33,601 bases of DNA from Tautonia sociabilis (GCF_003977685.1 NZ_RYZH01000063.1:1-33601); one strand, 5' to 3'. Counted from the first letter of the stretch, positions 17,075 through 25,546 are shown. Notes: a model not told the origin generated them from the sequence alone. Made by a program: numbers and translations.

Positions 17075-17989
17075 TCAGAAGTCCGAGGCCGAGATGACCT
17101 CTCCCCCGTCTCGGGAACTCAACGCGCTGAGAACCTCCAGCGACGTGTGCTCCTTGAGGAATCGAACGGAGCCGTCCGCCATGCCGAGGTTGACTCCGCC
17201 GGGGTGGAACGAGTAGGGCGCCCCGTACCAGTTGCCAACGTTGATGACCGAGGAGCCGGCGAACCAGGTGATGTCTGGAGTGCCTCGCGATGGGTCGAGC
17301 CGGACGGAGACCGGGAACCACCAGCCGCCGTTGCCGATCCCCGCCCAGCTCTCGACGACCGTCCCCCAGGGGGCACTTCCGTAGTAGTCCCAGGGAGGGG
17401 AGGCGGGATCCGAGACGCCCAGGAGAAACCAGTGCGCCCTGCCGGCCGACTCGTACTGCATGCAGGTGTTCGAGAGCCCGTCCCGCACCGCGGCGAACCG
17501 GGCGTACTCCCCCCCTTCGTACATCGCCTTGTGGTCGGCCCAGTTCGTCGCCGATCGGATCACGGTGTAGTCGCTCGTCCCGAAGCCGCTCGCCGGGCGC
17601 TCTCCCGCGACCGGGTTGGACGGGCAGGTGTAGACATTGAGCGGAACCGATGTGACCGTGGTGTTCGAGGCTGAGTCCCACGGGTGGTCGAAGTTGTAGG
17701 CCGATCCCAGCGGTTCCTGCTCGAGGAACGGAAGGATCGAGGCATACGGGGCCGCCGCCCCTGTTACCCTGTAGCCCGGCAGGCAACCGACGGCGTCGTG
17801 ATAGGCGTGCATGGCCAGGCCGAGTTGCTTCAGGTTGTTGACGCATTGCACCCGCCGAGCGGCCTCTCGGGCGGACTGGACGGCGGGCAGGAGCAGGGCG
17901 ATCAGGACGCCGATGATCGCGATGACCACCAGCAGCTCGATCAGGGTGAAGCCGTTCGCCCTGGAGAACGATCGGGTCCGGTTCGTCAT
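17075..17989 (-). CDS. DUF1559 pilin-like secreted protein
   Basis: A 304-residue protein with the type IV prepilin motif (GFTLIELLVVIAIIGVLIAL) followed by the planctomycete LLPAVQSAREAARR stretch and NNLKQLGLAMHAYHD. The C-terminal H-X-DG-type motif (SFHPGGVNLGMADGSVRFLK) is present. The ATG at 17989 follows GGAGAA, and the frame also offers an ATG at 18016. By family knowledge the N-terminal helix is processed by prepilin peptidase and anchors or assembles the protein. Function is otherwise unknown. It heads the unit that includes the lipoprotein and the PepSY protein. Confidence 0.9.
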   Translation of the reverse strand: MTNRTRSFSRANGFTLIELLVVIAIIGVLIALLLPAVQSAREAARRVQCVNNLKQLGLAMHAYHDAVGCLPGYRVTGAAAPYASILPFLEQEPLGSAYNFDHPWDSASNTTVTSVPLNVYTCPSNPVAGERPASGFGTSDYTVIRSATNWADHKAMYEGGEYARFAAVRDGLSNTCMQYESAGRAHWFLLGVSDPASPPWDYYGSAPWGTVVESWAGIGNGGWWFPVSVRLDPSRGTPDITWFAGSSVINVGNWYGAPYSFHPGGVNLGMADGSVRFLKEHTSLEVLSALSSRDGGEVISASDF

Positions 17990-18066
17990 TCGGGATTCTC
18001 CGATGGGTTGGAGCAAGTCGGGGAGAAACGGGGTCGATCAATCCGTTCGTTCTGGTCGATCGGGGA

Positions 18067-18081
18067 GACTCCCCGGGAGTC
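18067..18081. promoter_or_regulatory. Perfect 7-1-7 dyad upstream of the second DUF1559 unit
   Basis: GACTCCC-C-GGGAGTC is a perfect 15-bp inverted repeat about 80 bp before the 17989 start. It sits in the 242-bp gap that also holds the terminator of the preceding unit. It has the same 7-1-7 layout as the Fur-like box at 23543-23557, and both sites contain GAGACTC. Operator status is inferred. Confidence 0.35.
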
Positions 18082-18200
18082 GTTGCGAACGAGGATCCGC
18101 TCGCGGGCCTGGGGTCGGCCACGATCGGTTTCGAGCGCTTGGATTCGCGAGACGGAGCCTCGGGGCTGGCCCCCGATGAGCCGGGGGGACACGAGGCTGG

Positions 18201-18229
18201 AAAGAAGCCTCCCCCGGCTCGGGAGGAGG
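18201..18229 (-). terminator. Rho-independent-like terminator after the TPR gene
   Basis: On the minus strand, directly after the TAA of the TPR gene, CCTCC and CCCG (one bulged T between them) pair with CGGG and GGAGG around a 3-base loop. The stem is followed closely by TTCTTT. It separates the upstream unit (23462 to 18232) from the downstream unit (17989 to 15089). Confidence 0.55.
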
Positions 18230-18231
18230 GA

Positions 18232-18939
18232 TTAGCCGGCCGCGGTCCAGCGTTCGGCCCGGGTGTCGTCGCCGGCCTGTCGGAAGAGCGTCGCGACGCG
18301 ATGCAGGCAGCACGAGCAGCCGACCGAGGCCGGGTCGACGTCTCGCATCAGCTCGATCGCTTCCCGGCGCCGGCCGACGTGATCGAGAAGGGCGGAGAGG
18401 GTCACTCGATAGAGCGTCGAGCCCGGCGCCAACTCGAAGGCTCGCCGAACCGGGTCCAGCACATCCTCGACCGGGTGGCCGAGCCTCCGGAGGTAGAACG
18501 CGATGCCGAAGTAGGCCTGGTGGGCCGTTGGGTCTCGGCGAGCCAGCTCCCTGCACGTCGAGAGGGCCAGGCTGAACTCGCCGACGGCCCCCAGGCCCGC
18601 CGCCACTGGCGGGAGCAGCGCGGTCGGGCATCCCGGATGCTCGGCCAGGTCCCGATAGAGCAGCCGGGCGAGTTCCGGCTTCTCGGCCGCGACGTAGCAG
18701 TCGGCCAGCGCGCATCGGGCCGCGGGATTCAGGGGCACGACGGCGGAAGCAGCCTCCAGATCGGCGAGGGCGGCGTCCAGATCGCCTCGCTCGCGTCGAA
18801 GGAGCCCGCGGAGCTGCTGGAGCGTTCCATCCTCGGGATCGGATCGCAGGGCGCCGGACACCAGGGCCTCGGCGACTTCGGGGTGTCCCTCCTCGAGTAG
18901 TTCCAGGCATCGTCGCGTCAGGTGATCGGCGTCGGGCAT
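18232..18939 (-). CDS. TPR-type repeat protein with CxCC motif
   Basis: A 235-residue soluble protein of tandem helical repeats (Ala/Leu-rich; for example PEVAEALVSGALRSDPEDG, GDLDAALADLEAASAVVPLN, GEFSLALSTCRELARRDPTA) spaced at about 34-40 residues, as in TPR proteins. Near the C-terminus is VGCSCCLHRVATLF, a Cys-rich CxCC cluster that could bind metal or a thiol-linked partner. There is no signal peptide, so it is probably cytoplasmic. The ATG at 18939 follows GAGGAA. It is last in the upstream unit and is followed by a terminator-like hairpin. Confidence 0.75.
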   Translation of the reverse strand: MPDADHLTRRCLELLEEGHPEVAEALVSGALRSDPEDGTLQQLRGLLRRERGDLDAALADLEAASAVVPLNPAARCALADCYVAAEKPELARLLYRDLAEHPGCPTALLPPVAAGLGAVGEFSLALSTCRELARRDPTAHQAYFGIAFYLRRLGHPVEDVLDPVRRAFELAPGSTLYRVTLSALLDHVGRRREAIELMRDVDPASVGCSCCLHRVATLFRQAGDDTRAERWTAAG

Positions 18940-19000
18940 CGGTGGTGGTTCCTCGTGATGGGTTCGATCGCCGGGGGGCGGATGAGGGTTCGATCCCGAT

Positions 19001-19285
19001 TCAATCCTCGATGTCAGAGGGCGTCCGCCCGGTCTCGACGGCAGGTCGGGTGCTGGCGGGGTCCTCGGCCTCCGGCTCGGCCGCGACGCGGAGCGACCGG
19101 TAGAACGCCGCCTCGGCCTCGCGGTTGGCCCGCTCCACGTCCTCGGCCTGGGCCCGAGCCCGGGCGGCTCGCTCGGGGTTGTCCAGCGCATTCGGCGAAC
19201 GGTTCCCGGTCGGGGGCTCGCAGCCGGCCAGGAGCAGGCCGGCCGCCATTGCCCCATTCGGGAAAAAGCCCTTGATGATGTTCAT
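19001..19285 (-). CDS. Small lipoprotein, Ala/Arg/Glu-rich
   Basis: A 94-residue protein with a short signal ending in lipobox LAGC, then NALDNPERAARARAQAEDVE, probably an alpha-helix or coiled coil. It resembles the neighbouring lipoprotein at 19305-19535 in layout and composition: a Cys anchor, an Asn/Ser-rich stretch, then a charged Ala-rich helix. The two may be paralogues. The family is unknown. Confidence 0.6.
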   Translation of the reverse strand: MNIIKGFFPNGAMAAGLLLAGCEPPTGNRSPNALDNPERAARARAQAEDVERANREAEAAFYRSLRVAAEPEAEDPASTRPAVETGRTPSDIED

Positions 19286-19304
19286 GGCGTTTCTGGTGGG
19301 TTCG

Positions 19305-19535
19305 TCAGGGCTGCTCCTCGATCCCGAGAGTGCCGACCGCGGCCTGTTCCGCGGCCCGGGCCTCCTGGCGAGCCGACTCGGCGGCCTCCCGGGCCGCGGC
19401 GGCCCGGCCTGGATCGGCCTCCGCGGTGACCGAGCGGTTGTCGCTGGCCGGGGAGCCGCACCCGATCACCAGGGCGGCGACGAGAGCTGTCGGTCGGAGC
19501 GATCGGGGGCGGCGTTGTGGGTTCAGTGTCGACAT
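19305..19535 (-). CDS. Small lipoprotein, Ala/Arg/Glu-rich (paralogue-like)
   Basis: A 76-residue protein with basic N-terminus, hydrophobic stretch and Cys (LVAALVIGCG), then an Ala/Arg/Glu helix (GRAAAAREAAESARQEARAA). The ATG at 19535 is chosen because the signal peptide begins there. The next gene on this strand starts 19 bp downstream of its stop and encodes a protein of the same type. Function is unknown. Confidence 0.55.
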   Translation of the reverse strand: MSTLNPQRRPRSLRPTALVAALVIGCGSPASDNRSVTAEADPGRAAAAREAAESARQEARAAEQAAVGTLGIEEQP

Positions 19536-19639
19536 TCGAGGCCTCGATGGCGGAAACACATGGGTTGGACCGGATGGTCGGGGGGACCCGCTCGAGGACT
19601 CGAAGCGCCGGGCGGTTCCCCCTTCGGGCCCACGATCGG

Positions 19640-22264
19640 TCACGGAGCAACCAACGCGAATCGGCAACGGCCCTGGGAGTCCGGGTCGACCTCAAAGAGG
19701 ACCAGCCGGTTGCCAACCGCGACGGCCCTCAGGTCGGTCGAAGCGAAGGGGACCTCCTCGACGACAGTGGCCCACTGTCCGGTCTCGGGGTCGAACCGAT
19801 CGATGCTCCGGTTGGGCTCGAAGTGGCCGTCCTCGTCCTTGGAGAAGCCGCCGCACAGGTAGAGCGCGCCATCGAGGGCGACCAGGTCCGCGAAGAGCCG
19901 GGGAGGCTCCGGGCTGGGTACGGTCTCCCAGGTCTCGGTCTCGAAGTCGAAGACGTCGACCGGCTCGATCAGCCCCATACCGTCGCCGATGCCTCCGACG
20001 AGGTAGTACTTGCCGTCGAGCACCGCGCCGGCGAAGGAGCGCCGGGGGTTCGGGAGGGTGTGCCCGGTCGCCTCGAACGTCGAGCCTTCCTCGTCCGACC
20101 GCCACCTCAGCACCTCATCGGGCAGCCCTCGACCTTCCCGGCCCGGCCGGGGATCAAAGATGCTGCCGCCGAAAATCCAGACATCCGGGCCGATCACGGC
20201 GGCGCCGAACATCCCCCGAGCGTCGGGAATCTTGGCATCGCAGGCGATCCACCTCCCCGACTCGTCATCAAGCCTGAGAACCTGCTCAAGCGTGCGGACC
20301 ACCTCTCCGTCCTGGCCGATTCCCCCGAGCAGGTGCGGCACGCCGTTGCGGCCCGACGGCACCAAGACGATCGTCCCCGACTGCAAGGGGGCCGAGAGCG
20401 CCTCGCTCGGGCGGACCTCCAGCGCGTCCGGCGCGATCCGAACGACCTCGTTGGTCAGGAACTCCGGATCGAAGGCGTGGGGCCGCCAGGTCTTGCTCCC
20501 GCCGGCGATGAGCAGTTCCCCCTTGTGCCAGGCAATCGCCTGGCTCTTCACCGCGTCGGCGTTGATCGGCAGCTCGCCGACGAGCATAACGGGGCCGTCG
20601 CCGGGGGCTTCGGGGTCGAACCGCTCGATGAAGCGGACGGGTCGGCCGGCGAAGTTGCCGCCGACGATCAGCAGGTCGCCGTCGGGACCCGGCAGCAATC
20701 GGTGAGTGATCCGGGGCACGGCCAGTCGGCCGACCCGCTCCCACTCCTCGCCGGAGTCTCCCAGCCGGTAGAGATCGCCGTCGACCGCACTCGCGAAGAG
20801 CTTGCCCCCGACGCTGAAGGCCGACGGGGCGAAGCCGACGTACCTGCTCTCGCCAGGAAGGTCGGGTCCTCTCGACCAGGAGTCGGTGGCCGGGTCGAAG
20901 ATGTCGACCCGGGGCACGACGTCTCCCTCCTCAGTCAGGCCGCCGACGACATAGAGCTTGCCTTGGTGTTCGGCGGCCGCCAGGGCCCGTCGCCGGAACG
21001 GCGGGGTTGGCAGCGGTTCCCAGGCCGCCTCAGGATCGGTCACGTCCAGTCGAAGGGCATCTTCATGAAAGAATGTGTTGTCTGAGCTGCCGCCGAGCAT
21101 CGCCCAGCCGCCGACGACGTAAAGGTGGTCGCCGATGATTGCCGCGTCGTGCGTCGATCTCGGTTCGGGAAGCGGCGGCAGTTCGGTCCAGGTCCCCGAC
21201 TCCGGGTCGAACCGGGAGACGTCGGCGATCGAGATCAGGTCGTGCGGCTCGTCCTCGCTGTTGCGGGCCGCCATGCCCCCGACCCGGTACAGCAGGCCCG
21301 CTCGGGCGACCAGAGAAACCCCCTGGACGGCCGGGCCGACCGGCAATTCCTCCCACTCGTCGCCCCCCTTCAGAGCGAGGCGACGGAAGTGGGGGATGGT
21401 CGTGCCGGTGTGGTAGCGGTGGGTGGTGCCGGTGTGGCCGCTATAGACGTAAAGGTAGCCGTTTGCCACGGCGCCGCCGAAGCTATTGGTCGGCTCGGGC
21501 AGCGGGGTCAGCGTCTCGACCTCCCGGATCGCGGTTGCCCCGGCGGTGGCATCCCGGTGATCGGCGACCTCGGGAGAGGCCACCGTGAGAGTCGCGTAGT
21601 ACCGCGTTTCGGCAAATGCCTCGCCGTTGATCTCGCCGGGTTCGCCGTCGGCCCATTTGGCCAGCAGGGCGGTCTTCCCCTCGGCGACACCGTCGCAGCG
21701 GAGAACGCCGTGCTCATCCGCCATCAGCTCGCGGTCCTCGCCGTCCTCGGTGTAGGCCTTGACGATCGCCCCGGCGGCCGGCTCTCCCCGGAAGGTGACC
21801 TGGACGAAGGGCGCTCCCTGCCCGTCGTCGAGCAACCGGAGGCGAAGATGGTCCGCCTCCTCGGCCCGGTCGGCGGGGATCGGCCCGAACTGGAGGCGAG
21901 CGGTGTAGAAGAGCCGGAAGGTCTCCCCGTCTCGGCTCATGGTGCCCATCGGGCAGACGCCGTCGATGACCTCGGGGGCCGGCTCGGGGACGTCGAGAAG
22001 ATAGGTCGCCTCCCCCCGCTCGGCCTCCAGCGGCGCTCCGCAAGCCGAGTAGGTCGCCGCCTCAATGTATTTCATGAACATCGGGAGATCAGGAACGGGA
22101 GGCTCGGCCAGAAAGGCTCGAACGACGACGCCGTCTCCCTCGGGCTCGGCGATCATCCAGAGGAAGTGGGCCTGCGCCGGAGCGGCGAGGGTGACGGTGA
22201 TCGCGGCGAGCAGGGCGGCCGGCGCCCATCTCCGGGCTCGGCTGTCGGTTCGGGTTCGGTGCAT
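19640..22264 (-). CDS. DUF4198 domain fused to Kelch beta-propeller repeats, secreted
   Basis: An 874-residue exported protein. The signal peptide ends at a likely signal-peptidase site (AAPAQA) just before HFLWM. The first roughly 260 residues resemble DUF4198/NikM-like periplasmic metal-related domains, including APFVQVTFRGEPAAGAIVKA. About 12 Kelch-type repeats follow, with recurring blade ends such as LYVVGG, LLIVGG, LLIAGG, VWIFGG, YYLVGG and LYLCGG, enough for two six-bladed propellers. The start at 22264 is preferred because GGAG lies nine bases upstream; the ATG at 22273 is possible. If cleaved as predicted, the mature N-terminal residue is His, a possible metal ligand (inference). 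It is second in a unit headed by a DUF1559 protein. Confidence 0.8.
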   Translation of the reverse strand: MHRTRTDSRARRWAPAALLAAITVTLAAPAQAHFLWMIAEPEGDGVVVRAFLAEPPVPDLPMFMKYIEAATYSACGAPLEAERGEATYLLDVPEPAPEVIDGVCPMGTMSRDGETFRLFYTARLQFGPIPADRAEEADHLRLRLLDDGQGAPFVQVTFRGEPAAGAIVKAYTEDGEDRELMADEHGVLRCDGVAEGKTALLAKWADGEPGEINGEAFAETRYYATLTVASPEVADHRDATAGATAIREVETLTPLPEPTNSFGGAVANGYLYVYSGHTGTTHRYHTGTTIPHFRRLALKGGDEWEELPVGPAVQGVSLVARAGLLYRVGGMAARNSEDEPHDLISIADVSRFDPESGTWTELPPLPEPRSTHDAAIIGDHLYVVGGWAMLGGSSDNTFFHEDALRLDVTDPEAAWEPLPTPPFRRRALAAAEHQGKLYVVGGLTEEGDVVPRVDIFDPATDSWSRGPDLPGESRYVGFAPSAFSVGGKLFASAVDGDLYRLGDSGEEWERVGRLAVPRITHRLLPGPDGDLLIVGGNFAGRPVRFIERFDPEAPGDGPVMLVGELPINADAVKSQAIAWHKGELLIAGGSKTWRPHAFDPEFLTNEVVRIAPDALEVRPSEALSAPLQSGTIVLVPSGRNGVPHLLGGIGQDGEVVRTLEQVLRLDDESGRWIACDAKIPDARGMFGAAVIGPDVWIFGGSIFDPRPGREGRGLPDEVLRWRSDEEGSTFEATGHTLPNPRRSFAGAVLDGKYYLVGGIGDGMGLIEPVDVFDFETETWETVPSPEPPRLFADLVALDGALYLCGGFSKDEDGHFEPNRSIDRFDPETGQWATVVEEVPFASTDLRAVAVGNRLVLFEVDPDSQGRCRFALVAP

Positions 22265-22409
22265 GAGGAGCATCTCCGTGAGGTGGGTCAGCGGTTGGGA
22301 TCGCGGAGGGTCAGGAGGAATCGAGGTCGCCCGGGGGAGCGGGCCCGTCCCCAGCGAGGGGAGACGTGGACCGGGGACGGCCGCCTTCCCGCCCCCCCCG
22401 GGGGGAGGA

Positions 22410-23462
22410 TCAGTACTGGTCGGCCGAGAGGACCTCTCCCCCGGCGACCGTCGACAGCGCCATGTAGGTCTCTGGCGCGATCGTGTCTTTGATGTACCGG
22501 ACGCTGCCGTCGGCCAGGAGGAAGTTGGCCCCGCCGGGGTGCAGACTCCGGAAGTTCGGCAGGGTCTGGCCGCCATTAGCCGAGACGGTGCCCCAGTGGT
22601 CGGTCTCGGAGGCATAGCCGCAGTCGTTCAGGGCATAAAAGGCCCCGAGGCGGTCCGTGGTCGTGCCGATAATGCCGCCAACAATGTATTCCGATCCCCA
22701 GGAACGCCGGCGGCCGTAGGCCATGAACATGAAGTTGTCGTAGTACGACGCCTGCGTGTAGGCCGCCAGCGGCACGCAGACCCGATTCCCGGCGAACCCC
22801 TCGGCGACGAATGGGTTGGCGTCGTTGCCCCCGACCGCCTCGCCGAAGGCGAACGTCTGACTCAGACCGTCGCGGACCTCGGCGACCTTGGTAAACACAT
22901 CGATGCCCGAGAGGCCTCGACGATTGCGGACCAAAAACGGGGCGGACACGTAGTTGTCGGCGCCGCCGCTGAAGGCGTAGTCGGTGACGGCCGCCCGCTC
23001 GACCCTCCAGCCGCCGTAGCTCATGCCGACCTCGCCAGAGCCCGAGCGATTGGTCGGGCAGAGGAATAGACCGACCTGAGTGGCATGCCCGGTGGACTGA
23101 TCGGCGAACGACCAGCCATAGTAGTGCCCCAGGCCCGGGACGAAAATTGACTGATTGTAGTTGAAGGCGTCGAACAGGGCCTGCTGCTCGACGTAGGGCA
23201 ACAGCGAGTGGAAGCCGGTAAAGTTCGCGTAGACCCGACCGAAACCGCCATGGAAGGCTGCCGGGTAGACATGGTGCGTCGATTCGTAGTTGTGCAGAGC
23301 CAGGCCGATCTGCTTGAGGTTGTTGGTGCACTGGGCACGGCGGGCCGCCTCTCGGGCCGACTGGACGGCCGGCAGCAACAAGGCGATCAACACGCCGATG
23401 ATGGCGATGACCACCAGCAACTCGATGAGGGTGAAGCCGCGCCGGGTGTTCGTCGGGCGCAT
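22410..23462 (-). CDS. DUF1559 pilin-like secreted protein
   Basis: A 350-residue protein with prepilin motif GFTLIELLVVIAIIGVLIAL, the AVQSAREAARRAQCTNN stretch and a C-terminal HPGGANFLLADGSVRYIKD. The ATG at 23462 has GAGGGA about 6 bases upstream. A longer frame to 23576 would run through the promoter and operator region and is rejected. It is first in the unit continuing through the Kelch protein, two small lipoproteins and the TPR protein. The N-terminal 60 residues are nearly the same as in the 17075-17989 protein, while the rest diverges strongly. Confidence 0.9.
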   Translation of the reverse strand: MRPTNTRRGFTLIELLVVIAIIGVLIALLLPAVQSAREAARRAQCTNNLKQIGLALHNYESTHHVYPAAFHGGFGRVYANFTGFHSLLPYVEQQALFDAFNYNQSIFVPGLGHYYGWSFADQSTGHATQVGLFLCPTNRSGSGEVGMSYGGWRVERAAVTDYAFSGGADNYVSAPFLVRNRRGLSGIDVFTKVAEVRDGLSQTFAFGEAVGGNDANPFVAEGFAGNRVCVPLAAYTQASYYDNFMFMAYGRRRSWGSEYIVGGIIGTTTDRLGAFYALNDCGYASETDHWGTVSANGGQTLPNFRSLHPGGANFLLADGSVRYIKDTIAPETYMALSTVAGGEVLSADQY

Positions 23463-23542
23463 GAAAGTCCCTCGATGTGAGCTCAGGTCGCGGTCGATTC
23501 GGTGGGACCAGGACCGAATCGACACGGGTGGGGCGTTGTGAA

Positions 23543-23557
23543 TGAGACTCAATCTCA
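23543..23557. promoter_or_regulatory. Fur-box-like operator
   Basis: TGAGACT-C-AATCTCA has 7-1-7 symmetry and matches the TGAGAAT-N-ATTCTCA form of Fur boxes at 12 of 14 arm positions. It lies about 20 bp downstream of the -10 box of the 23577-23606 promoter and about 80 bp ahead of the DUF1559 start, suitable for repression. The nearby PepSY-TM protein supports iron control. Binding itself is not shown. Confidence 0.45.
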
Positions 23558-23562
23558 ATTCG

Positions 23563-23576
23563 GTGTCGTGCGACAC
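23563..23576. promoter_or_regulatory. GC-flanked dyad adjoining the -10 box
   Basis: GTGTCG-TG-CGACAC has perfect 6-bp arms around a 2-base centre. It sits directly downstream of the minus-strand -10 hexamer, about where transcription would start. It could be a second operator or a 5'-end hairpin. Confidence 0.35.
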
Positions 23577-23606
23577 AATCTAGAAGTTCGTGCCCGCTCT
23601 CGTCAA
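23577..23606 (-). promoter_or_regulatory. Promoter of the DUF1559/Kelch unit
   Basis: On the minus strand TTGACG (23606-23601), an 18-base spacer, then TAGATT (23582-23577), followed at once by two dyads. Distance to the 23462 start is about 115 bp. This is the clearest promoter on the minus strand of the window. Confidence 0.55.
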
Positions 23607-24331
23607 GCCCCTTGCAGATTCCCGACCGACGATTTTCGGTCTGTCGCGGAGGGTGGGGGCGGCGGGGCAAGGCATTCCCGATTTCTGAACCATCCGCACA
23701 TGATCGGTCCAATCTCCTCATCGCCCCGCGTCGCTGCAACGTGCCGCGGAGATCGCGCCAGGCCTCCGCAGCACTCCCCGATCGCCCGAGGGCGGGAGGG
23801 GCCGGATCGGTGCGAGAAGTCCGGCCGGCTCGACCGTCGCCGGCTCGACCGTGATCACCCCGACCGTCGCGATCTTCGACGGCGAAGGTCGAAGCGCCGG
23901 CGTCGACCGCCTCGACCTGGGCCTCTCCGGGGGTCGAGCGGACCGGAAACCTCGAACCGATCGCCGGCGGAGGGCGCCGCAGAGGACGATCGCTCGCCTC
24001 GATCGGCTCCCAACCGGAGAACCGAAGCGAGGACGAACGGGGCGATCCTCGGTGCGGACGGCTTCCTCGGGACAGGACCGGGCCGGTCGAGGAGCCGCCC
24101 AGGGGGGCGAGGGTCTGAGCGATCCAGCAGGCCCCCAGTCTCGGGAGCCTTGCCGAAAGTCAGGTCCGGGCCGGGGAGGGGGGGGTGGTGACGGGCGGCG
24201 TGTCGGGCCGGCGCCCCAGGAATGCCCCCGGCGGATCGCTCGGAGGGTCGGCCGGTTTCGCTCGATCGGGCCGACTCGGACACCCTCCGGGGCTTGGTCC
24301 GGCTGGAGCCCGGCGCCCGGGGCATTCGCGG
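23607..24331. other. 725-bp region without a supportable gene
   Basis: Long open frames exist on both strands, but all are Arg/Pro/Gly-rich and lack family motifs, as expected by chance in GC-rich DNA. A short direct duplication of CCGGCTCGACCGT lies near 23824-23852. Nothing else stands out. Confidence 0.5.
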
Positions 24332-25546
24332 TCATTCGCGATCGCGGGGCCGCCGCCTTCGGGCCGATTCCAGGTTGCTTTGCAGGTCCAGCACCACGAG
24401 CAGCTCCGTCTGACCCGGGCCTCCGAAGCCAAGGTTCAGCGGGCCCCCCTTGTTCATGAAGATCCCCGGCAGGATCCCGGCCGAGAGAATCAGCGACCGG
24501 TCCAGCGGCCAGTCGGGGATCGTCTGGTTGAGCCTCGTGTGCGACACCTCCGGCACGTCCAGATCCATCTCCGCCGGGCCGATCTGCCTCGGCACGATCA
24601 CCCGGGTGACGATCTTCCGCCGCACCGACGTGGCCTTCAGGTCCACCGCGAGGTCCACCGACGTGCCGTCGCCGCGCAGCAGAGGGCTCGCACGAAGCTC
24701 CACCCCCTCCTCGACCGAGTCGACCGTCGGCTCAAAGCCCAGCGCCACCTGGTTCGAGCGGTCCAGGCCGCCCCGGTAGGTCACCGGGTCCTTCAGGCCG
24801 GTGCGCAGGACCAGCGTCTGGCCGTTGACGATGGGTTCCTTCCGCTCCTCGACCAGCCGGAACGCCTGGCTGATGGTCATCGTCGCCATCAGCCGCTCGG
24901 TGTCGCTCGGATCCAGCAGCCAGGCGTGCTGCCCTTGCGGTCCCCCCCGGCCCGTACCGCTGCCGAGCCGGATCGACTCGAGCTTCGAGGCGATGTCGTA
25001 GCGCCATTTCGGGTCGACCGCCGAGACGATCCGCACCCGGAGCGTCAGGATGTCGAACCAGGCGTCGACGAACCGCCGGTACACCTCGTTGACCTTGGCG
25101 ATCACCTCGTCCCGGTGGAACGCCCGCAGTTGCTTCGGCGTGACACTGAGCACCGCCAGGTCCTCGCCGTGCCAGATCTCCGACCCCGTGTGCCGGAAGA
25201 TCCACTCGACGATCGCCGACTCGGGCTTGGCCGTCTCCCTCGAGTGCGGCAGCGCCGTGTACGGGGAGATGTTGAAGATCCCCCAGCCCAGCCCATCTTG
25301 CTTGATCTGAGCCGGCGGGACGAACGGGATGTCCTCGCTCGGGTCGGAGGCCGGCGGCAACGCCTCCGACGGCCTGCCCAGGTCGGCGCCGAGCGGATCG
25401 GTGCCGATGCTCAACTCGGGGTTGAGCCTTGGCTCGTCGAGCGTCGCCCGGGCCGGTCGGAACCGGCCGCGATCCTGGCCCCGGACCCCCCGAGCCAGGA
25501 GCGATCCGAGCATCACGGTCGAGAACAGCGCCGTGCGGCGGTCCAT
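24332..25546 (-). CDS. Exported secretin-like protein
   Basis: A 404-residue protein. The start ATG at 25546 has GGGAGG eight bases upstream and begins MDRRTALF with a hydrophobic stretch (STVMLGSLLARGVRG), a Sec or possibly Tat signal. The C-terminal half has the order seen in secretin beta-domains: a NGQTLVLRTG stretch, SVEEGVELRASPLLRGDG, a VSHTRLNQTIPDWPLDRSLI stretch and a final TELLVVLDLQ. It lacks the several N domains and usual length of GspD/PilQ, so a short secretin-like protein is inferred. It stands alone with no other type II secretion genes nearby. The protein could instead be a planctomycete-specific family. Confidence 0.5.
   Translation of the reverse strand: MDRRTALFSTVMLGSLLARGVRGQDRGRFRPARATLDEPRLNPELSIGTDPLGADLGRPSEALPPASDPSEDIPFVPPAQIKQDGLGWGIFNISPYTALPHSRETAKPESAIVEWIFRHTGSEIWHGEDLAVLSVTPKQLRAFHRDEVIAKVNEVYRRFVDAWFDILTLRVRIVSAVDPKWRYDIASKLESIRLGSGTGRGGPQGQHAWLLDPSDTERLMATMTISQAFRLVEERKEPIVNGQTLVLRTGLKDPVTYRGGLDRSNQVALGFEPTVDSVEEGVELRASPLLRGDGTSVDLAVDLKATSVRRKIVTRVIVPRQIGPAEMDLDVPEVSHTRLNQTIPDWPLDRSLILSAGILPGIFMNKGGPLNLGFGGPGQTELLVVLDLQSNLESARRRRPRDRE

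Noticed and set aside
19517..22492. Plus-strand frames opposite the Kelch protein (522 and 455 codons)
   Set aside because: Repetitive composition mirrors the Kelch repeats on the other strand.
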